The notes: generated by a model from the letters alone, not told the origin. Shown: positions 8,745 to 17,702, counted from the stretch's first letter. The stretch is DNA of 64,000 bases from Verrucomicrobiaceae bacterium (GCA_016795365.1 JAEUHN010000017.1:62001-126000); one strand, 5' to 3'. A program made the numbers and translations.

Positions 8745-9743
8745 TTACACCTTGGCCGCTGCCAGTGTGGTGGGCAGGGGCTTGTCCTGCGCGGGGATGT
8801 TCTCGATCAAACGCTGCACCACGAGGTCAGGCGTGAGGCCCTCGATCTTCGCACCATAGTCGAGAATCAAACGATGACGCAGCACGGCGGGAGCGATGGC
8901 GCGCACATCTTCGTAGCTCGCATTGGGCCGGCCTTCGAGCACCGCTTTCGCCTTGGCACCTGCGGCCAGAGCAAGCGCGGCACGCGGACTGGCCCCATGC
9001 TTCACGCCCGTGGCATGAGGTTCACCGGGTTGTGTGGCGTGAACGAGTCGTGCGATGAAGCTGGCCACGGGCTGAGGCATGAAGATGCTGCGCGTGAGCT
9101 GAAGCAATGCGGCAAAACTCTCCGCGTTCATCACCGCTGGCACCACGGGCTCGACACCGATCTCGCGATTTAGCACGATCTTCTCCAGCGTCTCCGCTGT
9201 AGTTGCACGCACTTCGAGTTTAAACAAAAAACGGTCGAGCTGGGCCTCGGGCAGCGGGTAAGTGCCTTCAAGTTCAATGGGGTTCTGCGTGGCGAGCACG
9301 AAGAAGGGCTCGGGCAGCGCATGTGATTCACCCATCACCGTGACGCGACGCTCCTGCATGGCTTCGAGCAGGGCGGACTGCGTCTTGGGCGAGGCTCGAT
9401 TGATCTCGTCTGCGAGCACCAGATTGGCAAACACCGGCCCAGGCTGAAACACAAACCGCCGACCCTGCGGAGTCTCCTGGAGCATCGGATTGCCCGTGAT
9501 GTCGCCAGGCAAGAGATCGGGCGTGAACTGGATGCGCTTGGCTTCGAGCCCCAGTGCTTTCGACAGTCCCTTCACCAGCTCCGTCTTGCCCAGTCCGGGC
9601 AGACCCTCGAGCAGCAGATGCCCGCGTGCCAGCAGGCCGGTGAGAACCAGATCAATGAGCTGCTCCTGTCCAAACAGAACAGACTGCAAGGTGGTGCGGA
9701 GCTGGTGGAGTGAGGCGTGGGCCTGGGGTAGTTCTTGGGACAT
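8745..9743 (-). CDS. MoxR family AAA+ ATPase
   Basis: A 332-residue MoxR-type AAA ATPase. Walker A is GLPGLGKTELVKGL, Walker B is LVLADEINRASPKTQSALLE, sensor 1 lies in FFVLATQNPIELEGTYPLPE, and the helical lid with sensor 2 follows at ~residue 245 (GASPRAALALAAGAKAKAVL). Length and motifs are normal for the family. MoxR ATPases act as chaperones for maturation of protein complexes with DUF58 and VWA partners, both of which are downstream in this operon. A 69-base spacer full of AATGAC-type repeats separates it from the four-helix-bundle gene upstream. Confidence 0.93.
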   Translation of the reverse strand: MSQELPQAHASLHQLRTTLQSVLFGQEQLIDLVLTGLLARGHLLLEGLPGLGKTELVKGLSKALGLEAKRIQFTPDLLPGDITGNPMLQETPQGRRFVFQPGPVFANLVLADEINRASPKTQSALLEAMQERRVTVMGESHALPEPFFVLATQNPIELEGTYPLPEAQLDRFLFKLEVRATTAETLEKIVLNREIGVEPVVPAVMNAESFAALLQLTRSIFMPQPVASFIARLVHATQPGEPHATGVKHGASPRAALALAAGAKAKAVLEGRPNASYEDVRAIAPAVLRHRLILDYGAKIEGLTPDLVVQRLIENIPAQDKPLPTTLAAAKV

Positions 9744-9753
9744 GCGAGTGAAA

Positions 9754-10195
9754 AAATGACGAATGACGGAATGACCAATGACGAGTGAATGCCGAAGCTC
9801 GAATGACGAGGTTCAGCCGGGCGGAGTGTTTCGAAAGATGGCGGCGAAAATGAGGTGCAGTTCTTTGGCTTCCCTCCAAACAGGCTCCGCAGCGGAACGC
9901 AATTCGGGGACGGCCTTGACCAGCATGCGAGTGAAGAATTTGGTCTCTCGGGCTTCCTTTTTGCAGGTGCCAATCTTGTTGCGGAACTCCTTCTTGGACA
10001 CGGAGTCATCTGCCTCGCAGTAGTTTGCGCCCACACACGTGCCTGCACCCACGAACTGACTGATCAGTCTCGTAGTGACTGGATTCACGGGAACCTGTTT
10101 GGCGACCTCAATCACCAACTCGCCGAACTTCGCAGTTCGTTCTTCGAGGTCGTAAGGCGGTTCGGACTTGGGCATTCGACATTCCTTCGTCATTT
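9754..10195. mobile_element. Inverted-repeat unit enclosing a four-helix-bundle gene
   Basis: The four-helix-bundle gene is enclosed by perfect 10-bp inverted repeats: AAATGACGAA at 9754-9763 and TTCGTCATTT at 10186-10195. Inside the left end are further AATGAC-type tandem motifs up to about 9808; inside the right end is CATTCGACATTCC. The right end covers both the stop codon of the upstream gene and the start of the four-helix gene. The unit is 442 bp. A 94-bp ORF-less sequence with similar ends lies at 24433-24526. This is the layout of rRNA intervening sequences; mobility is inferred, not shown. Confidence 0.5.
9813..10193 (-). CDS. Four-helix-bundle protein (S23/IVP-like)
   Basis: A 126-residue helical protein matching the four-helix-bundle family first known from ORFs in 23S rRNA intervening sequences and related to the Avd protein of diversity-generating retroelements. 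Typical pieces are DLEERTAKFGELVIEVAK, the central FVGAGTCVGANYCEADD and KIGTCKKEARETKFFTRML. ATG 10193 overlaps the upstream stop by 4 bases; an in-frame ATG at 10175 (MPKSEPPYDL) is equally likely, since the first residues lie in the repeat. No reverse transcriptase or rRNA is near. It interrupts an otherwise compact MoxR operon. Family members are often basic and may bind nucleic acid; function here is unknown. Confidence 0.85.
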   Translation of the reverse strand: MTKECRMPKSEPPYDLEERTAKFGELVIEVAKQVPVNPVTTRLISQFVGAGTCVGANYCEADDSVSKKEFRNKIGTCKKEARETKFFTRMLVKAVPELRSAAEPVWREAKELHLIFAAIFRNTPPG

Positions 10196-11509
10196 AAAAA
10201 ATCTTTTCAGCACCGCGCGCTCCGCAGGCACCAGCGTTGCTTTCTCGACGGCCGCGCCGCCATCGCCTGTGCTTTGCAGGGAGCCGCCGGACTGGGGGCC
10301 GGTGAAATTTTCCTTGGTCGTGGGCCGGGCGTCTTGCAGACCAATGAGATCACCAGGAGTGACACGTTCAGGATCGATCATCGAGGCTAGCTTGTCGGTG
10401 GCCTGGGTGTTGAGGTTGGTCTCCTTCTCTTTGACGGTGAGTTCGGCATCGGCACGCCCGCGATTGGCTCCACCCTTGCCCGGCTTGTCGCCTTCACCTT
10501 CGCCAGGCTTGTTGCACGACTTGCACTCCTTGAAGCTGAACTGAGGAGCATTCGCCAGTGCCTTGCGCAGTGCCTCAGCATTCTGCTTCAAGCGCTCGGC
10601 GAGCTTTTGCATCTGCTCCTTGGACATGCCATTGCAGGCCTTGGGGTCCATGTTCTTGAGCTGTTCCGCGAGGTCGCCGCTGGTCTGCATCGCGCCCGAG
10701 CGCAGGCCTTTGAGCTGGTTCTCCAGTTGCTTGCTCAGACCGTTCTTCGCTTCCTCGCTGAGGTGGGAACCGAGTTCCGCCAGGGTGCTAAGGCTGCCTT
10801 GCGTCTGTTCGAGCTGCGCGCCCAGCTCTTGAAGATCCTTGCCCGTCTGATCGCGCAGATGATCAGCGGCTTCGAGGCTGGCGTGCTCATACCATTGTTC
10901 GTTCGGACGACGCAGCAGTTCCTCCATCTTCTCCTCCACCTCGGCGAGGTTCTGCGGGTTCACGGCTTCCTCCTTGCGCAGTTCCTCGACCCATTGCTCC
11001 ACCTGCTTGAGCGCGGAGGGTTTCTCAATGACGTGCGCCTTGTCAGCCTGCCGTGCGGGGACGGGCATCCAGGCTCCGAGGCAGAGGATGGCGATGCAAA
11101 AACCGAGCACGCTCACCGGGCGCTGCCACTGCCAGGTGATCGGCAGGGCAGGTTGCTGCTCGGGGAACGACGGCCATTCGCCCACGCCTGCGGATGCGGC
11201 GGACAGACGGCTGCGCAGCTGCCAGGCATCCTCCAGCCGAACGCGCGCAGCGCTGGTGGATTCGAATCGACGACGGGCTGCGATCCAGGCGATGACCATC
11301 GCGATCACGACGAGGCCTGCGATGGTGGCGCGCATCCAGGCCACTTCAGGTCGAGCCAGGGTGCGCAGGGCGAACCACGTCAGACCTCCGACAATGCACA
11401 CGAACATCAGCACGGGCAGCCATCGCTCCAGCCACCATCCGAGATTCACCCAACGGGCAAGACGCTTGATTGTTCTCTCCCATTGCTGGCGGATTTCCTC
11501 CTGATTCAT
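10190..11509 (-). CDS. Membrane protein with long coiled-coil region
   Basis: A 439-residue protein, first gene of the MoxR operon. Two hydrophobic segments lie near the N-terminus (residues ~30-50 and ~60-82), a third near residue 130-150 (VSVLGFCIAILCLGAW), followed by about 180 residues of charged helical sequence rich in Glu, Gln and Leu, probably a periplasmic coiled coil. A short pair of cysteines (FKECKSCNKPG) precedes a Gly/Lys linker and a polar tail. It resembles DUF4175-like proteins that accompany MoxR/BatA clusters, but I do not recognise the family with certainty. The 128-base divergent spacer upstream (11510-11637) should hold the operon promoter. Confidence 0.7.
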   Translation of the reverse strand: MNQEEIRQQWERTIKRLARWVNLGWWLERWLPVLMFVCIVGGLTWFALRTLARPEVAWMRATIAGLVVIAMVIAWIAARRRFESTSAARVRLEDAWQLRSRLSAASAGVGEWPSFPEQQPALPITWQWQRPVSVLGFCIAILCLGAWMPVPARQADKAHVIEKPSALKQVEQWVEELRKEEAVNPQNLAEVEEKMEELLRRPNEQWYEHASLEAADHLRDQTGKDLQELGAQLEQTQGSLSTLAELGSHLSEEAKNGLSKQLENQLKGLRSGAMQTSGDLAEQLKNMDPKACNGMSKEQMQKLAERLKQNAEALRKALANAPQFSFKECKSCNKPGEGEGDKPGKGGANRGRADAELTVKEKETNLNTQATDKLASMIDPERVTPGDLIGLQDARPTTKENFTGPQSGGSLQSTGDGGAAVEKATLVPAERAVLKRFFK

Positions 11510-11637
11510 GGTGCGAGGTTAGTAGGGATAGCCTCGCTCTGGCAAGCTCAGTCGTGTGAAAGGATGATGAAAAAACGGCAAACATTGGCAGGTGCAAGAT
11601 CAGCATGGCTGGCCATGATTTGGGAACCAACCTAGCC

Positions 11638-13089
11638 ATGTCACACTTCCCTACCGACCGCCCAGGCACGCTCCAGAAGGCGCTGAAGATCAATCTTTCC
11701 AAGGCCATCTACGGCACCTTCGCCGAGATCGGTGCAGGCCAGGAGATCGCCAACTGGTTCTTCCGCGCGGGTGGCGCCTCCGGCACGATCGCCAAGACGA
11801 TGTCCGCCTACGACATGACGATCAGCGATGAGATCTATGGCAAGGCCAGCCGCTACGTCTCACGCCAGCGCATGTGCTCGATGATGGACCACGAGTTCCC
11901 CATGCTGGTGGATCGTCTCGCCACGAAGCGCGGAGCCACGACGAGCTTCTTCACACTCGCCGACACCGTGCGCGCCAAGGCTTACAGCGACACCACCCAG
12001 GAGTGCCACGGCTGGATCGGGATGCGATTTCAAACCGAACCCAATGGGCCCAGCAACGACATCCAGATGCATGTGCGCCTGCTCGACGATTCGAACGCCC
12101 GTCAATCCGAGGCGCTCGGCATCCTCGGTGTGAACCTCATCTACGCAGCCTTTCACCTGCGAGATTCCATGTCCTCGCTGCTGCAAAGTCTGCTCGATGA
12201 CCTCAGTCGCAAACGTGTGGAGATCGACATGATCGACTTCAGTGGTCCCGCCTTCGCCTCGCTCGAGTATCAGGACCGCCTCGTCGCGCTGAAGCTCGTT
12301 CGTCTTGGGTTGGCTGATGCTGCCTTGTTCGGTGCGGATGGCGAGATCTGGCAGGCTGCCGATGTGCTGCACAAGAAGCCCGTCTTCCTCAAGCGCGGCA
12401 GCTTTGATCCGATCACGAAGCTCAACCTCGACATGATCGAGCGCGGTCAGGCCGCCTTCCAGGCCGACTTTGGCGATGCCGCCAAGGACAACATCGAGAT
12501 CCTCGAGATCACCATGCACAACCTGCTCGCCTCCGGCTTCGACGTGCCGGACACCGAGTTCCTCGCGCGTGCCGATGTCCTGCAAGGGCTGGGCAAGAAC
12601 GTGCTCATCTCACGCTATCCGCAGTTCCATCGCATCAGCGGCTACCTCGCGCGGCACACGCAGATGCCCATCGCTATCGTGCTGGGCCTGCCGCTGTTCC
12701 AGGAGCTGTTCAATGAACGCTGGTGCACCGATCTCGAAGGCGGCCTGCTCGAAGCCTTCGGCCGCCTCTTCAAGAACCAGGTGCGCCTCTACGTGTATCC
12801 AATGGGCGACCCAGTCACCGGCCAGATGCTAGGCATCAAGGATGCCGCCGTCACCCCGGAGCAGAAGCACCTGCTGCAATACCTCATCGAGACCAACAAC
12901 GTGCGCCCGCTCGAAGTGCCGAAGCAGGACTTCCTCTTCAAGACCAGCGCCGAAGTGCGCAACATGATCCTCCAAGGCCAGCAAGGCTGGGAAAGCCTCG
13001 TGCCCGACATCGTCCTCCAACAAGGCCCCTGGAAAACCGTCGCCAGCAGCTCCGGTCGCACAACCGCGAGCACCGTGGCGCTGGCTTGA
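11638..13089 (+). CDS. Conserved protein of unknown function
   Basis: A 483-residue cytosolic protein with no signal peptide. The start at ATG 11638 (MSHFPTDRPG) is preferred to ATG 11605 because the conserved part begins at LQKALKINLSKAIYGTFAEI. The motif GAGQEIANWFFRAGGASGTI near the N-terminus and the overall length match a widespread bacterial family. From memory its database names are inconsistent (nicotinate-nucleotide adenylyltransferase, TonB-dependent receptor); neither fits what is seen, since there is no HxGH nucleotidyltransferase motif and no export signal. It is transcribed divergently from the MoxR operon and stands alone. No function is proposed. Confidence 0.75.
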   Translation: MSHFPTDRPGTLQKALKINLSKAIYGTFAEIGAGQEIANWFFRAGGASGTIAKTMSAYDMTISDEIYGKASRYVSRQRMCSMMDHEFPMLVDRLATKRGATTSFFTLADTVRAKAYSDTTQECHGWIGMRFQTEPNGPSNDIQMHVRLLDDSNARQSEALGILGVNLIYAAFHLRDSMSSLLQSLLDDLSRKRVEIDMIDFSGPAFASLEYQDRLVALKLVRLGLADAALFGADGEIWQAADVLHKKPVFLKRGSFDPITKLNLDMIERGQAAFQADFGDAAKDNIEILEITMHNLLASGFDVPDTEFLARADVLQGLGKNVLISRYPQFHRISGYLARHTQMPIAIVLGLPLFQELFNERWCTDLEGGLLEAFGRLFKNQVRLYVYPMGDPVTGQMLGIKDAAVTPEQKHLLQYLIETNNVRPLEVPKQDFLFKTSAEVRNMILQGQQGWESLVPDIVLQQGPWKTVASSSGRTTASTVALA

Positions 13090-13140
13090 CGGAACGGTGT
13101 GTGACTCTGGCAGCTGCCTTCGTTTGGAGATGTAGTCCTC

Positions 13141-14598
13141 ATGAAGATCCACGCCCTCACTCTTTTCGTCTCGCTTGGTTTGCTCCGTGCTGAGATTCAA
13201 ACCGGCAGCTATGACATGGCTGCGATTCGTGATACTTCGACGCTGGAGACGAAAGTCATTCAGGATTGGACACCCGTGGTGAAAGATCCCTCGGTGCGGC
13301 AGAAGCTGGTGGAGGTGACCATCTGTGAATGGTGGCCGGGGCAGAAAGTGCGGCTGCCGGTGACGTTCAACGCGCCGGCGAGCGGTGCGGTGTGCAAACA
13401 GATCGTCGTGGGCAATGCGGGCCTCGCCTTGAAGCCTGCGGCTCCGACGGGCGCGATGCTGAGGCTTCTGAAAGAGAAAGGCGTGGGCGTGGTGCTGATC
13501 GGAATGAGCACGATTGATGCGATGGAGCCTGCGCCGTTGCTGATGTCGGGCATGAAGGAGCACATGCTGAAGACCAAGGATGCGCGCTACACACCCGCAT
13601 GGATCTGGGGCATGAGCGACATGCGCGCGATCACGGCGGCGGTGGCGGAGAAGGATGTGTTTCAACTTGAGAAGGTGCTGGTCACGGGCGGCTCGAAGCG
13701 TGGTGTGGCGACGGCAGCAGCGGGCATTCACGATGAGCGTGTGACGGCGATCCTGCCGGTGGTGGCACCGATCATTGATCCGCCGGGCGGGCCGTATGTG
13801 CATGGCATGATGCCGGAGGAGATCACAAAAATGAACGAGCAGTTCATCGTGGATCTGAGGGCGGGTAAGATTCCCGGAGCACCCATAACGGCGGCGGAGC
13901 CGCTGCTTGCTCGTGAGAAGATCCGAGCGGATGAGCGCATCGACCTCGCGGCTGCGAAGGCCGCAGGTTGGAGCGAAGCAGAGATGAAGGCGATGTGCAC
14001 GGGTGCCTGGGAGGTGTGCCGCACGACGAACTACTGGCCCGCCTTGAAGCAGCGCGGGCTCGAGGTTTTCTACAACCAGGGCTCCAATGACAACGTGGGT
14101 CCGGGGCTGATCGAACTCGGTCAGAAGTTCCCGGACCTCCCGATCTACGTCGTCCCTGGCGGCCAGCATGGCGGTGCGAAGGAGACGGGTTTCACCACGC
14201 AAGTCGGTGGTCTGCCCGAGGTGGATGAGAACCTCTACGCCTTTGCCATGCATCACTTCTTTGCCACACGTCGCATGGTCGCTCCGCCCAAGATCGTCAC
14301 CCAATGGAGCGAGTCGAAGCGCTCGCTGCATGTGACCGCGACCTTCCCCGATGGCAGCGAGCCGCAGAAGAACGAGCTGTGGACGGCGCTTGATCGTCAT
14401 CCTGATTACTCGATGCAGATGGAGTATGATGCGTGGTCGTCGGTGCCGATGACGAAGACGGGCACGGCTACTTATGAAGCGGACGTCACAGTGCCAGCCG
14501 GGACCAAGACGGTGAACTACGTGACCGTGCATGCTCACGAGGAAGCGGGATCAACGATCACGCTGTCCAGCCCTGCTTTGCAGACCGTGGTGCCGTGA
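13141..14598 (+). CDS. PhoPQ-activated pathogenicity-related-like hydrolase
   Basis: A 485-residue exported protein with a short signal peptide (MKIHALTLFVSLGLLRA). It matches the PhoPQ-activated pathogenicity-related family, an alpha/beta-hydrolase fold: the nucleophile elbow is VTGGSKRGVATAAAG, with the GGSKR pattern typical of the family, followed by the strand VTAILPVVAPIID. Later GSNDN and GGQHGG probably supply the acid and the catalytic His. A C-terminal beta domain of about 110 residues is also normal for the family. It follows the unknown protein by 51 bases and converges with the oxidoreductase gene, 5 bases away. The substrate is unknown. Confidence 0.85.
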   Translation: MKIHALTLFVSLGLLRAEIQTGSYDMAAIRDTSTLETKVIQDWTPVVKDPSVRQKLVEVTICEWWPGQKVRLPVTFNAPASGAVCKQIVVGNAGLALKPAAPTGAMLRLLKEKGVGVVLIGMSTIDAMEPAPLLMSGMKEHMLKTKDARYTPAWIWGMSDMRAITAAVAEKDVFQLEKVLVTGGSKRGVATAAAGIHDERVTAILPVVAPIIDPPGGPYVHGMMPEEITKMNEQFIVDLRAGKIPGAPITAAEPLLAREKIRADERIDLAAAKAAGWSEAEMKAMCTGAWEVCRTTNYWPALKQRGLEVFYNQGSNDNVGPGLIELGQKFPDLPIYVVPGGQHGGAKETGFTTQVGGLPEVDENLYAFAMHHFFATRRMVAPPKIVTQWSESKRSLHVTATFPDGSEPQKNELWTALDRHPDYSMQMEYDAWSSVPMTKTGTATYEADVTVPAGTKTVNYVTVHAHEEAGSTITLSSPALQTVVP

Positions 14599-14603
14599 GT
14601 GGC

Positions 14604-15893
14604 TCAACCCACGGGGGTGGCCCAGTGATCGCGATACTCGCGGCGCAGCAGCTTCGAGGTGTCGGCGTCGCCAATGAATTGCTCGGCGACCGGATCGAAG
14701 ACCAGTGACCGACGTGTGCGGGCGGCGATGTTGCCCAGGTGGCAGAGCGAGGTCGAGAGATGGTTGATGGTAATGTCGGCGTTCAGCTTGGCTCCGGTGC
14801 GGATGGCATCGAAGAAGTTCGCATGATGCGCGGCGAGATCGGGTCCCGAGGGTGGTTTGATGTCTTCGATGAGCTTGTTGCGCTCGCCAAAGACCTGCCA
14901 GCCCTTCGCCTTGCCTCCCACAATCATGCCTTTGGTGCCATACCACGCACAGCCATTCTCGTGACCCTCCTGCACATAGGGTGACCAGTCGCGCTGCTCA
15001 TAAACAAGCTGGCGTGTCTTGCCGCCTGCGTTGTCGTATTCGAAGGCGCAATACAGCGTGTCAGGCCACTCCTGGTCATCATCGAAGAAGAGCTTGCTGC
15101 CCTGGCCAATGACGCGATTCGGATGCTGGTCCACACCGAGTCCCCAGCGCGCGATGTCGATGTCATGCACGCCATCGTTGCCGAAGTCGCCAGCGCCGAA
15201 GTGATGGAACCAACGCCAGGCACCGGGATGATACGTGCTCTTGAACGGCACCTTCGGCACGGGGCCAAGCCAGAGATCGTAGTCGAGTTCGGCGGGTGGT
15301 TCGCTCGTGGGCTTGTGGCCTTGATTGGCGCGACGCTGACTGTTCCAGGCCTTGGCGACGAGCACGTCTCCAATAATGCCGCTGCGCAGCTTCTCGATGA
15401 TCTGCATGATGTGCCCGGTGCTGCGGCTCTGTGTGCCGACTTGCATGGCGACCTTGTTCCTGGCAGCGGCCTCAATCATGAGCCGCCCTTCGTGCAGGTT
15501 GTGTGAGCAGGGCTTCTCGACATACACATGCTTGCCTGCATTCGCAGCGAGGATTGCTCCCGGCGCGTGCCAGTGGTCGGGTGTCGCCATCAACACAGCC
15601 TGCACGGCTTTGTCTTCAAACACTCGCCGCATGTCGCTGACGATCTTGGGTGACTGGCCGGTGAGTTCCTGGATCAACTTCGCTGCGGTCGCGGCACGCT
15701 TCGAGTCGGCATCGCAGACATACGAGAAGATCACGTCGGTGCGTTTGCACATCGTCTTGATGTGATTCGTGCCCATGCCGCCCGGGCCGACGAAAGCGAG
15801 GTTGATCTTGTCGTCAGTGCTGACGGCACGACTTAGACTGGCGCAAGCGAAGCCTGCTTGAGTGAAGAAGTGACGACGGGTGATCAGGTTCAT
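14604..15893 (-). CDS. Gfo/Idh/MocA family oxidoreductase with Tat-like leader
   Basis: A 429-residue NAD(P)-dependent oxidoreductase. The N-terminus TRRHFFTQAGFACASL is a twin-arginine-type leader, usual for exported members in Planctomycetes and Verrucomicrobia. The Rossmann motif is FVGPGGMGTNHI, and the family EKP motif is VEKPCSHNLHEGR near residue 115. The C-terminal half is the Gfo/Idh/MocA alpha/beta domain, with the bacterial-type OXRED C-terminal part. These enzymes oxidise or epimerise sugars and inositols; the substrate cannot be named. It is divergent from the azurin-PA14 gene (140-base spacer). Confidence 0.9.
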   Translation of the reverse strand: MNLITRRHFFTQAGFACASLSRAVSTDDKINLAFVGPGGMGTNHIKTMCKRTDVIFSYVCDADSKRAATAAKLIQELTGQSPKIVSDMRRVFEDKAVQAVLMATPDHWHAPGAILAANAGKHVYVEKPCSHNLHEGRLMIEAAARNKVAMQVGTQSRSTGHIMQIIEKLRSGIIGDVLVAKAWNSQRRANQGHKPTSEPPAELDYDLWLGPVPKVPFKSTYHPGAWRWFHHFGAGDFGNDGVHDIDIARWGLGVDQHPNRVIGQGSKLFFDDDQEWPDTLYCAFEYDNAGGKTRQLVYEQRDWSPYVQEGHENGCAWYGTKGMIVGGKAKGWQVFGERNKLIEDIKPPSGPDLAAHHANFFDAIRTGAKLNADITINHLSTSLCHLGNIAARTRRSLVFDPVAEQFIGDADTSKLLRREYRDHWATPVG

Positions 15894-16033
15894 GGCGGCG
15901 ACTGGTTTGCCCGAATACGTCCGGTTTTAGCTCGGGCATTCAGGTTGAATGCGGTTTGGTCTCCCGGAGGATTTCGCTCGAAAAGGTATCGTCGCCTCCG
16001 TATGGCTGCGACCTCCTCACCCATCTCATTCCC

Positions 16034-17626
16034 GTGCGACTTCTGACTTCTCTATTCCTGTTCCTCGCTGCTGGTTTCGCATCAGCCGTCGAGCCTGCGA
16101 TCTTCAACATCAAGACGATGACAGCGCAGATGAAGTATGATGTCACCGAGCTGGTGGTGGAGCCAGGCACGCCTGTGAAGCTCACCTTTGAGAACGGTGA
16201 TGATCTTCCCCACAACATCGTCTTCTGCCAGCCCGGCACCGACACGGCGGCGATGGCGATGAAGCAGATGGAAAAGCCCGAGGAAGCGCTGAAGCGTAAC
16301 TGGCTGCCTGATGACCAACGCATCTGGTTGCACAGCAAGCTGCTCAACCCGCATGAGAAGCAGGTGCTCGAATTCACCGCGCCATCGAAGCCGGGCGTGT
16401 ATCCGTTTGTCTGCACCTTCCCCGGTCATGCGCTGACGATGAAGGGCAGCCTGCGCGTCTTCCCACGTGGCGAGGGCTTGAAGGATCTCTCGTTCAAGCT
16501 CTACCTCGGCTCGTGGAAGCAGCTCCCGGATTTTTCCAAGCTCACGCCTCACCGCGAAGGCAGCGTGCCGGACAACAAGATCCAGATCAAACTCGACGAC
16601 TACAAAAACGAGTTCGGCGTGGTCTTCACCGGCAAGCTGACGGCTCCGAACAAGGGGGCCTATCGCTTCTACCTCGCCAGCGATGATGGCGGACGTATCC
16701 TGATCGATGGCAAGATGGTGGTGGAGTATGATGGCATCCATCCAGCGAATCCGATCAAGGAAGGATCGGTGCAGTTGGAGAAAGGCGATCACGAGTTCCG
16801 GCTCGAATACTTCCAGGCCGCCGGGAACATCGAACTCTACGCAGCGTGGAAGGGCACGAAGTTCGACATCACACCGCTTTCGACCTGGCTGCATCCGAAC
16901 TGGCGTGCGGGTGCCAAGCCCAAGGAGAATCGCTTCACCGGCATGCCGCTCATCGTGAAGGACGAGCCTGTGATCTATCGCAACTTCATTCAAGGTGCGG
17001 GCACGCGAGGCATTGGCGTGGGCTATCCTGGAGGGTTCAACATCGCGTGGAGTGCGGAGACGATGAACCTCGCACTCGTGTGGCGCGGTGCGTTCATGGA
17101 TGCGGCGCGGCACTGGAATGATCGTGGCGGTGGCTATCAGCCACCCTTGGGGTTCGATGTGCTCCAGCCAGCGCCCGAGGGCAGCCTGCCCTTCTTCGTT
17201 GCCTCGTCGCCAAGTGCCGACTGGCCCAAGGTGGATCCGAAGACGCGGACTGCTGATTATCAATGGAAAGGCTACAGCCTGGATGCCAGGCGCCAGCCGG
17301 TATTCAGCTATGAGTGGCAGGGGCTCAAGGTGCAGGACCAGTTCGAGGTCGAGGGCCTGGGCACGAAGGCGGACGGGAAGCTCATTCGCACGCTGACGAT
17401 TCAAGGTCAGGTGCCGGAGAATGCTTGGTTCCGCCTTGCCCAAGGGGCCAAGATTGAAGCCAAAGACGGCGGGTTCATCGTGGATGCGGGTCGTTTCGAT
17501 CTCAGCGGGCAGGGTTTCGAAAATCGTTTCCGCATCATGGCTCCGGGGGCCACGCTGGCTGGAACCAACCTGGTGCTGCCGGTCAAGGCGGGCTCGATCA
17601 AGGTCACGTATCAGTGGCTTCAGTAG
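16034..17626 (+). CDS. Exported azurin-like copper domain fused to PA14 domain
   Basis: A 530-residue exported protein. GTG 16034 is chosen because it gives a well-formed signal peptide (RLLTSLFLFLAAGFASA); the frame extends to a TTG at 15956, which would place 26 polar residues before it. Residues ~25-145 are a cupredoxin domain with all four azurin-type copper ligands in the right spacing: His60 in LPHN, Cys127, His132 and Met136 in CTFPGHALTM. Residues ~175-275 are a PA14-type beta domain (FYLASDDGGRILIDGKMVVE). The C-terminal ~250 residues are beta-rich and unassigned. A role in electron transfer coupled to carbohydrate binding is an inference. The gene is free-standing and divergent from the oxidoreductase. 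Confidence 0.85.
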   Translation: MRLLTSLFLFLAAGFASAVEPAIFNIKTMTAQMKYDVTELVVEPGTPVKLTFENGDDLPHNIVFCQPGTDTAAMAMKQMEKPEEALKRNWLPDDQRIWLHSKLLNPHEKQVLEFTAPSKPGVYPFVCTFPGHALTMKGSLRVFPRGEGLKDLSFKLYLGSWKQLPDFSKLTPHREGSVPDNKIQIKLDDYKNEFGVVFTGKLTAPNKGAYRFYLASDDGGRILIDGKMVVEYDGIHPANPIKEGSVQLEKGDHEFRLEYFQAAGNIELYAAWKGTKFDITPLSTWLHPNWRAGAKPKENRFTGMPLIVKDEPVIYRNFIQGAGTRGIGVGYPGGFNIAWSAETMNLALVWRGAFMDAARHWNDRGGGYQPPLGFDVLQPAPEGSLPFFVASSPSADWPKVDPKTRTADYQWKGYSLDARRQPVFSYEWQGLKVQDQFEVEGLGTKADGKLIRTLTIQGQVPENAWFRLAQGAKIEAKDGGFIVDAGRFDLSGQGFENRFRIMAPGATLAGTNLVLPVKAGSIKVTYQWLQ

Positions 17627-17702
17627 CCTGACACAGTGGTAATGCGATTCGTGCAGACTGGTCGAGACACGGCTGTCGTTACTGTGTTAGACTTTGATTC
17701 CG

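Noticed and set aside
9754-10195. Diversity-generating retroelement, suggested by the Avd-like four-helix bundle
   Set aside because: No reverse transcriptase, template repeat or variable repeat pair is present nearby.
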